64,000 nt of DNA. Source: Ptychodera flava. Its lineage: Eukaryota > Hemichordata > Enteropneusta > Ptychoderidae. How positions within the stretch are numbered: position 1 is the first letter of the stretch; each line of letters starts with the position of its first letter. The notes beneath the pieces are model-generated. The model saw only the letters and a program-made list of their open reading frames with translations. It did no database searches and had not been told where the DNA came from. Both the position numbers and the translations under genes were made by a program. The stretch lies in assembly GCF_041260155.1 (NCBI RefSeq), contig NC_091933.1:37480793-37544792 (forward strand). The letters are read 5' to 3'. This document shows positions 54,852 to 64,000 of this stretch, in pieces.

Positions 54852-57000
54852 TTTTTAGTCCCCGCGGACGAAGTCCGGCGGGGACTTATAGATTGGGTCC
54901 CGTCTGTGCGTCCGTCCGTCCGTCCGTCCGTCCGTCATCAACAGTTTCTCAACACTGCTGAACCATTTCGTTCAAACTCAGCACAAAGGCATAGCACTAT
55001 GACCTACAGATGCACGTCGATTTATTTTGTGATACGATCCAATATGGCCGCGAGGCGGCCATTTTGTTGCGATTTTTCATGTCTTTGGACCATAACTCAA
55101 ACATCCTTGAACAGATTCTGTTCAAACTTGGCACAAAGGCATAACACTATGGCTTTTATATCCATCTTAAATTATATCACGATACGATCCAATATGGGCG
55201 CGAGGCGGCCATTTTGTTGCGATTTTTCATGTCTTTGGACCATAACTCAGACATCCTTGAACATATTCTGTTCAACCTTGGCACAAAGGCATAACACTAT
55301 GGCCTACATGTGCATGTCAAATTATTATGCGATACGATCCAACATGGCCGCGAGGCAGCCATTTTGTTTGCGATTTTTTCATGTCTTTGAACCATAACTC
55401 AAATATCCTTGAACCGATTCTGTTCAAACTTTGCACAAAGGCATAACACTATGGCCTACATATGCTTGTCAAATTATATTGCGATACGATCCAATATGGG
55501 CGTGAGGCGGCCATTTTGTTGGTATCTTTCATGTTTTTGGATCATAACTCAGACATCCTTGAACAGATTCTGTTAAAACTTGGCACAAAGGCATAACACT
55601 ATGGCCCTCATGTGCATGTCAAATTATTTTGCGATACGATCCAACATGGCCGCGAGGCAGCCATTTTGTTTGCGATTTTTTCATGTCTTTGAACCATAAC
55701 TCAAATATCCTTGAACCGATTCTGTTCAAACTTTGCACAAAGGCATAACACTATGGCCTACATATGCTTGTCAAATTATATTGCGATACGATCCAATATG
55801 GGCGTGAGGCGGCCATTTTGTTGGTATCTTTCATGTTTTTGGATCATAACTCAGACATCCTTGAACAGATTCTGTTAAAACTTGGCACAAAGGCATAACA
55901 CTATGGCCCTCATGTGCATGTAAAATTATTTTGCGATACAATCCAATATGGGCGTGAGGCAGCCATTTTGTTGCGATTTTTCATGTCTTTGGACCATAAC
56001 TCAGACATCCTTGAACCGATTCTGTTCAAATTTGGCACAAAAGCAAAACATTATGCCCTTCATATGAACGCCACTTTATTTCATGATATGATCCAATATG
56101 GCCGACAGGCGTCCATTTTTTTGCGATTTTCTCATGTCTCTGAACCATAACTCAAACATCCTTGAACTGATTTTGTTCAAACTTGGCACAAAGGCAAAGC
56201 ACTATGGCATACATATGCATGTATCAATTAACCTTGCGATAGGATCCAATATGGCTGCAGAACTGCCATTTGTTGGAATTTTGCATGTCTTTGAAGCATA
56301 ATTCAAAGGTCATTAAACCCATTTTGTCCAAACTTGGCACAAAGATCAAGCACTATGGCACACATACATGTATACATGTCAATTTACTTCGTGACATGTT
56401 CCAATATGGCTGCCAGATTGTCATTTTTGGATTTTTTCATGTCTTTGAGGCTTAATCATATGCAAATTTTCCTTATCCAATGTTGTTGAGACTTGGTACA
56501 AAGATAAAGTACTATGGCATACTTATGCATGTCTACTAATTTTGTGCTACGATCCATATGGTCAATAGACAGCCATTTGATTTATATTTTATAAACATAG
56601 GTCACTGTCCTTCAATGGACTGATTTTGTTTAAACGTGATATGGCTGCATTCTTGTGCACATTAATTTGTTTTATTATATGATCCAAAATGGCTGATTAC
56701 AACAACATACCCGATCCCATACCATTTCGAAAATTCCACCAAACCATGTGTATAGTATGTGCTGTCATGACACTAGAGGCAGTGAGGGCATCGTTATGTG
56801 TGATGTAATCAAAAGTTCCTTTAGTGGTCAACACCGGCAAAGATGAGTCTTTTATTGAACGTTCCTCAGATTACTTTATTATGCAAGTCACAGGCCTGAT
56901 GCACCCGTTGCATCAATGTCATTCCACAGCTACCTATACACCAAAGATTATGACAAAATGGACAAGGGGACTGTGTCATCAACGATGACTTTTTTAAATA
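54852..57000 (+). mobile_element. Tandem-repeat element (Helentron/HINE-like, AGTCCCC subfamily) with 150-bp units
   Basis: Head hairpin AGTCCCCGCGGAC / GTCCGGCGGGGACT at 54857-54886, then acttatag and five CGTC repeats. The body is about ten units of 150 bases (54950 to about 56690), each with CCAATATGG and CATGTCTTTGGACCATAACT, decaying towards the right. The likely tail is AGGGGACT (56965-56972) then the hairpin GTCATCAACGATGAC (56975-56989). The 189-codon open frame at its left end is repeat-driven. Confidence 0.65.
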
Positions 57001-60000
57001 ATGATAAGTTAGCTTATTTAGGGTATAATTGGTAGGGGGACAGCAGTTTGTGAGGTTTTCAATATCTAACTGCTGTGAGGAAAATCCTGTAAGTACTGGT
57101 ATTACATGAACATGTGCAGTCGATGAAGTATTAACAACGTCATTTATATGGAAGTTGATCCCTTTTACCATCGTGGCCTGCAGACTAGCCCATACCCATA
57201 CCGGTAGTTATCAAAAAGGTAAGTATGGACCTACTGATGGAGGAATTGGGATGAACAGGTCAACAACGTGGAGGTGTTGCTGGCAAATTGAAAACCAAAG
57301 GAAACAGATCACCTTGATCATGGAGATGAAACCAGAAAAGTTTTTAGATAAGTTCATGTACAGACAAGGCATCGTGTATTAAACATGGTATAGCGCCTCA
57401 TCTTGCATCTTCACTGCCAGAACTGGAAAGTGTGCTTATCTGCCACCGTGGAAACGTACAAATGTCACAACCATGTGGTGAGTGCTAGTTACCAATTAAT
57501 TGTAGTTGTGGTATTCACTAGCTTTTCTTGTCAGAAGATGACATATAGAGCAGTGTTTTCTCCAGGTTTCCCTCACAAGCGGGAATTGACCCCCTTTTGA
57601 GAGCAGATCGTCCATGTAGCCGACATGAACACGAAGTGTCTGTTACCAGCTACCAAAAACTATGAAATTAGTAAAGAATGAGCTACAAAAATCACTATCA
57701 GCTTTAAGTTGAAGGTAGAATAAGTCTGTGCCTTTGTATAAAATACTATAAAAATAGTAGAAAGTGAACAACGAGCTGAAAGTTAGTCGAGGAGACCTTT
57801 ACCGCATATCATTTGCATCTCATTGTCGGCTACAAGGACTGTGTACCCTTTTGAGAGAAAGTGATATGGGGGGGGGGGGGATTCAGAGGTGGACCATCAT
57901 AAATTATGCAAATTTCAGTTCTGCAAATAAAGAGTTTTCAAGGCACACTATTAGCAAATTAAGGTGATTTTGCATATCAAATATGAAATTATAGACAGCC
58001 TACAGTTTCTTAATTTTTTCCATCTGCTAAATTTTAATACATTTGAAGCCTACAGAGATTCATGCTTCATTCATACAAGTTCAAACAGAGTTTTGTAATC
58101 TGGAATAAATTCTTGGTGGATAGAATGATGTAAGGAAAGCTATCATGATAATTGTTAAATCTTAAAATTGAAAAAAAAAATTGGGGCTGTGCTCAGGAAG
58201 TGATGTGTGCTTTGTTTACAGTCTGGAAACCATGCTATTGTAGCATCAACCTTCAACACTCTCTGGCTTTAAATCCCGGCTCGAAAAGACCCGGGATCAG
58301 GATTAACTATGGTGTTAAGAAGATTATGAGGTGTTTCTGTCTTTTGTTTTCCTTTGAAATTTTAATCGTTATATAAATATGTTGCAAGATTTTTGGATTA
58401 AGTCCGCACCGGGCTTTAAGATGGAGTGTGTACTTTACGAATAAACCTCTGACAGCATCCTAAAAACTGGCCACATCCCATCAGTGTTGCTACCCTGACC
58501 ATAAATGATAGATGAACAAGTCATAAAAATTAATAACTTCCAAATGTTCGCATTCCAAAACTCAATAATATGACAGTACCAACAGACACAACACCATTAT
58601 GCAAAGCCTATAGTTGGCGGAGCCTTTGTGTAAATCATTCACCTTTGGCAAACTATATTCTATAAATTTTGTTTCAATGACATTTTATTGCACAATGTAG
58701 AAAATTCCTGACAAGGGAGTCTACTTTTCTCAGGTGAAAGTTTGAATTTTGTCCACAGTATACAACACAATTGCTTGTGATTAAATATACAGCCGATCAG
58801 GCCATAAGACAAAAAAATTGGGGCCGTCCTGTGTATACCTATCACTAGGGACTACGGTATGTAGTAAAAAAAGTTGCATGAGCAGTATCATCCTGGCCTA
58901 GAATCAACTCACAGCATCTGCTTAACTCTAGACAGTTTAGGAAATTGTGTGTTAAGGGCATGGGTTACGTATTTAGGTGGCTGTGACTTCCCTGCTTTTA
59001 ATTATTGTCAATTGGAAGTCAATTGGTTGTTCTGCACACACTTGATCACCTGCTGGCTTCTGGCATGTTTTTGTTCCTCTGTAAAAAACAGAGCAGTGAT
59101 GTTGATACACTGGACTTTTACATGCTGTTTGTGTCATTCACTTCAAAAATATTTTAATTTTCTGTCTGCACTGCAGAATGTTAAAACATTTAGAAGGGGA
59201 AAGTTCTGGGAAAGCAGTAGCTAGTCGTAGAAATATCAGTTGACTACTGGGCTGCAGTAGCTACACCATTCGTTCATTGGCTGATGTAATGCACTCCAGG
59301 CAGAGTTCACTGTTATCGGCAAAACCTGACCATAGTGTAACTAGGGCAGCTGGAAGAGGGTTTTAACGCTAGCCACTCACATTGAACTGTCATTGGTATT
59401 ATCTGAAAGAACGTTCAACCCCAAGGTGAGAGGACGGCCCTGGATTAACACTTTTACTGTGTGAATTTGCCTCCTGGTTTTTTATGTACAAGGGTAAATG
59501 CCTGCAGTATATTTTCTTTAAAGCTTAGACATGTGGCAACTGAGAGGCTTTCCATTGATATAAATCAAGCAAAGGGTCTGTCCAGTATTCACCCTGGTCT
59601 TGATATGCTCAGACATAAAAGATATGTAATCCTATGATTTATGGTTATTACAGAGTTTTATGCAACTTGCCTCTTATGCAACTAACTGTTTGATGGGAAA
59701 AACTGTAGGAAATGTTCTGTTTCTTCAACAAATGGTCCCTGCACAAAATGTGTGACTATAGTAGCATTCAGAAAAGAATTGTCAAATAGTGACTTTAAAT
59801 CAGAAACCTAGCGTTTAACCACATCTGCAAGAAATAATGGCACATTCCATTGATGACTTTGCACAGACCTTACCCATTGCAGTAATGGAATGTCCCAGGA
59901 AACTCATTTAGTCTTTGTTTGTTTGATCCTTTGCAGCAGTGACAGGAACTTTATCTCTCGGTGCGCACAGTAGAAAGGAGAGGAAATCGGGCATTCAAAA

Positions 60001-60095
60001 GGGAATTCGGACACATCCTTCTGTTTTCCTGGAAAAAAAAGTTTTGTTCTCTCCACTTCAACTTTGGCTCATCGGGAACCTGAAGTGACGGCAAG
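57001..60095. other. Intergenic DNA with no recognised gene
   Basis: Contains a lone hAT-like end CAGTGTTTTCTCCAGG at 57551, a run of about 12 G at 57870-57881 and a short palindrome (TCCCGG...CCGGGA, about 58275-58297). The last 150 bases before 60096 may be the 5' UTR of the next gene. Confidence 0.45.
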
Positions 60096-60153
60096 ATGGA
60101 GCTGCAGTGGATGTGTCTGCTCTTTGCTGTAATTTCCAGCATTCAAGTTGAAG
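60096..60153 (+). CDS. Candidate first coding exon with signal peptide (gene unidentified, partial)
   Basis: An ATG in good context (caagATGG) starts MELQWMCLLFAVISSIQVE, a short polar start, a hydrophobic core and small residues, typical of a secretory signal peptide. A GTAGAG donor follows in phase 1 after 58 bases. I found no downstream exon in the remaining 3.8 kb that fits the phase, so the rest of the gene would lie beyond the window. It could equally be a chance open stretch. Confidence 0.35.
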
Positions 60154-63100
60154 GTAGAGTTGATTTTCTCTCTCTGTGTTGTGTTGTCACCCTGTACCTG
60201 GAACCGTTTGGGACTCTGAAATCTCTTTGGAATACCCCATCACATTGACAGTTTTTGTGTCAGTGTGAAGGTTTCCAAATTAAATGGCAAAGCAGTTGTT
60301 GCATGTTTTTCATTCGGTTCAGTTCTTTACAAACTCTGAAAGCAGTGCTGTTGTAAATTTCGAGAAGCCATACAGAGGCAATGCCTTCGCCAGTATGTGT
60401 TTATTTGCCTGTGGGTATCACAGTCTAGTTTGTGGTTTATGTACCCTGCTGTGATCATGGTTGGGTCATTAACCGCAAAGGGGGCACTTCAGAAAAGTTA
60501 TTTTTGGGTCTATTCTTTAATATTATTTCAGATTTTTGAGTTTATGAATGTTCTCTTCACATGAACTGTCTTTGACCAAATCGCATTAACTTCTTCACTG
60601 CTCTGAGACACTTACATTTCTATAGAAATCTTTCAGAATTGTTACCATAGTGTGATTAGCTTGTTCAGTGTGTGCGTTAAAGACACTTATATTTACTATG
60701 AAATTAACTCAAGAGCATTCTCCCCACAAAGAATGAAGATATTGCTGTTGTGCAGATAATGTTCTAACAAGTTTGGCATGTGTAAAAGTGTGAGAAAGTT
60801 CACCTTGGTGGGCCAGTCTTCTCGGCTTCACTTATAAGAATTGTATGAACTGTAATCCCTGGATACCCATTACAGATTGGATGATTTATATGCTATGAGT
60901 GAAGGCAAAAGGCAGAGGTTTGTTGACTACTACCACAGGGAATTCAAAACAGGCAAAGCGGCAAAAGGGTAGCAGCTGATAGCCAGCCCTCTGTAGTATC
61001 ACACCACCTATTTGGACTAGTTTATAGCCTGGGTTAAAATAAAACAAACCAAATCTCTGGTTAAGGGGAGTGTACCCATTTAGTTTACAACTGTTGGTTT
61101 ATTTGCCACTGTGTGCTAAGCTGTTGACAATGCAAGTTCTATGCCAGAGTGTGGAGTGTCTTTTTTTGCAACATTTGGATCTTTCAGAATTGATATATGG
61201 TTTCTTTCACACATGTACTGGTAGAGTCTCCAAGTCCCTAGAACCAATCTGATTTACCTTGATCATTTCTTGACACATTTGCAACACCAAAATTTAACTT
61301 CAATAATTGAGTGTCTACAATCCAGCAATAGCTGTTTGATTTCCAAAAGCTTATTATGAAAAAGTTCTTTGATATTTATCGAACATGAGGACGTTGCATT
61401 TCTTGTATAGGAAAGGGAGATTTTGATTTTTTGATTTCAGAAATTCAACTTCTTGAGTAAATCTTCTGCGTTTCAGCAAAAAGAAAGCCATGTTACTGAC
61501 GAATACTGAGGGACTTATTTTTTATTGAAACATGCAAGATCACAGATTTAACAAGATAAATCATGAATTTTTGGTTTGATTTGCCATTGAATTCTCAAAC
61601 TCAGCTGCATGAACCTAAGTAAACAACGAAACTTCTTTTATGCAATGTATAGGCATGATAGGGACAGCGTTATAGCAACCAGAATAGCTTTGAATCTGAC
61701 AGACAAGGAGACATGTTCAATGTCCAACCCAAAGCTCTTTGAAAGACACCATATTTTGTCATATTCAGTCAAAGAACTATTTGTGCTAGAATTATGAGGT
61801 TCAACAGCTTTATGGTATTTTCAATATTTTTATGAAAGAGTACATTTTCTTGCTCGCTTCACTCTAAAATATGTTAAATACAAAGTTTTAGCCTTCAATG
61901 CGTAACACATTGTCACCTTTTTACAGTGTTATTGTTTGCTAATGAATTTCTTGTCCAGACAAGAACACAACATACATTGTGAACAATCCGCATTTCAACA
62001 TTATATTGGACATTGAACAAGAAACTGTCTTGTACAATAAATGGATTTGATTATATCCAGTTTGACAGTTAAAGTAAGTGAAGAAAAGAGAGAGTTCATT
62101 TATGGATATAAATAGATGTATATAAACATTGTCACATTTGGAGATCTGAAGGAAACAGAGACCTCGACCTGAATGTTGAACAGGAAATTTGATGTTTAGA
62201 ACAACTCACTTGACGATTTGTTACCGATAGCACAGCCAAGGATGCTGATCGGACAAAACCCCATATATAGAAACGATGCATGTACCAACCCTCCAGGTAA
62301 CTTCCAGGTAAAGCTTACCGGAACAGTGACCCTAAAGGTCATCCTAACAATGAGAGGAAATCACTTCAAAGAATGCTTTCCAGCCCAATATGCCATACAT
62401 ATTGTGTATGCCCATTCAATACTCTGTATTTACTATTGTAATGTAAATTGGATTAGATAATAGTACACTGGTACATATGTCTGCGGTCAGTAGTGTGGTT
62501 AGATGCTATGGACTGTCAGTGGGAAGTCTGGCTCACTTCAAGGTCTGCCGTGCTTCCACAAATGTGACAAGTGAAATGAGCCACAGTCTTGTTTGTTATA
62601 CTGGTTGACAACATTGGCAGGGACACACCCAGAGTGCGACATCTTTAGTTCACTCTGCAATGTCATTCAGACCCATGGGTCTGGTTTTTCTCTCCACGTA
62701 CAGACTAACAAAGATACATCTTTGAAGCATCGCAAGTGTGATTCTGAGTAACATGTTGTTGTTGTTGTTGTTGTTGTGAAGATATGTACATGTTAAACAT
62801 AGTCTTCCGCATTTCTTAGAATTTGATATCCATCACAATTACCTCGTAAAGCCAAAGGAAATAACTGGAAGGCCATATTGATTATGGCAGGCTATATTCA
62901 TCATTTTACTTGTCCCATAAATTACTGGAAGAGTTGAAAACATCTGATTTTGAAATAAATACTACTGAAAGTAAATCAGCTCCTTTTCTCACAGACGCGT
63001 GAGAAAAGTATTTAATCAAGTATGTATGGTTTTCTCATCTGCGAAGAGTAATTGTGCATTTTTTTATACTTTGAAGAATTTTAATGATTAAAAAAACTCA

Positions 63101-64000
63101 AATAATTTTGGTTGAATGAGAGTAATTTGACAGATTCTCGTTCATTGAATACCCTCTAATGATACCTAAAAATTGAAGCAAATTTCTGATCAATTTAAGA
63201 AGAAGCAAATAGTTTTAAAAGATTTGAAACTCGTTCAAAAAGAACACTGTTAAAGTGACATTGCATGTTACACTGCACAGACGCATTTTTTCCATGTATT
63301 ATTTCTCATCAAGATAATATAAAAACCTGCTAATTTTACATTTTCAAAGCAGAGAATCTGAAGTTTTGTATGAGAGCAAAAGTTAACTCAAAGCACAAAG
63401 TGGGTACATGTTTGGGGGAAAAACTTGGATTTGTTATGAATAATCAAAATAATTTAAATCAGAGACTTAACACTACTTTATGTAATGTAATATCTCATTT
63501 GAAACTTGAGTTTAAATATATTTTTGTTTTGCATCATCAACGATAATCTCATTCTTCAATGGCGGGAACCCAAAGACTAACATTCAAAAAGTGATTAAAA
63601 TAATGATATGCGAAATTGAAATCATTCTTTCCAATACTAAGTACTTTATTGCCAAATAAAGTGAAAATTTCATTGTAAAGTATTAAAGAATGAACTGTGA
63701 TAATTTTATGACTCGGCCACAGTGGAGTTATGTTCTATTGAAATGTTCAAAACTGGAGCTGATTTGCATAAATTGTTAAATCTTTCTTAATGAATGAACC
63801 TAAAAGTGTTTGTCATACATAAAGTTAAAACCTATCAATGCATTAATGTGAAATCAACAGACTACTGACAATTGAATGAATTTATCCCAAAAAGATTGAT
63901 ATTGGGCAAAAAACACTGTTTTTTAGCCCAATGTTTGTGCAATACCCCTTCAGGTGAATATTCTAAATGTTTGAAATTTAACAGTGTGTGATACATCAAA
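60154..64000 (+). other. AT-rich DNA, possibly first intron of the 60096 gene
   Basis: Contains a (GTT)n microsatellite at about 62755-62776. No recognisable coding exon, transposon or RNA gene. Confidence 0.45.

Noticed and set aside
54828..55397. 189-codon open frame with SVRPSVRPSVR and repeated blocks
   Set aside because: It arises from CGTC microsatellite and 150-bp units; stops appear in other units, so it is not a protein gene.
57551..57881. A hAT-like element starting CAGTGTTTTCTCCAGG
   Set aside because: I found no matching inverted right end or target duplication.
62218..62460. 80-codon open frame with nearby ag and gt sites, as a second exon for the 60096 gene
   Set aside because: In the required phase the segment runs into a stop, and there is no recognisable domain.

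Overview
This is animal nuclear DNA: genes split by GT-AG introns, AT-rich introns of several kilobases, and dense DNA-transposon and minisatellite content. The proteins are bilaterian. Protein similarity, base composition and repeat style suggest a marine invertebrate deuterostome (hemichordate or amphioxus grade), but that placement is inference.

Genes, left to right: (1) the last two exons of an HDAC11-type deacetylase (50-723, +). (2) A complete four-exon RIB43A-like ciliary microtubule protein (RIBC1/RIBC2 type) on the minus strand (4990-7749). (3) A complete cohesin core ATPase, SMC1 (SMC1A/SMC1B type), on the plus strand: 25 coding exons from 8316 to 51943, which splice in perfect phase to 1250 residues. 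(4) A possible signal-peptide first exon of an unidentified gene near 60096. RIBC and SMC1 start codons lie head to head 566 bp apart. Vertebrates keep the same partners as RIBC1-SMC1A and RIBC2-SMC1B, so this looks like the unduplicated ancestral pair with a shared promoter.

Much of the rest is mobile DNA, mostly in SMC1 introns. Intron 6 (12 kb) holds several hAT-like elements, one nested in another, with exact 5- or 6-bp target duplications. It also holds a tandem-repeat element split by a decayed hAT transposon. Intron 19 (7.5 kb) holds a second tandem-repeat element split by a nearly intact hAT (two frameshifts). Introns 1, 16, 18 and 22 hold foldback, piggyBac-like and hAT-like miniature elements. 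Introns 9 and 23 hold 62-bp and 42-bp minisatellites. Another tandem-repeat element lies downstream at 54857-57000.

The most unusual pattern is this set of tandem-repeat elements. Each opens with a hairpin head followed by a CGTC-rich stretch and then a different tandem body. The complete copies close with a short inverted repeat of the head and a small terminal hairpin. This resembles non-autonomous Helentron (HINE or pearl-like) elements and may be an undescribed modular family.
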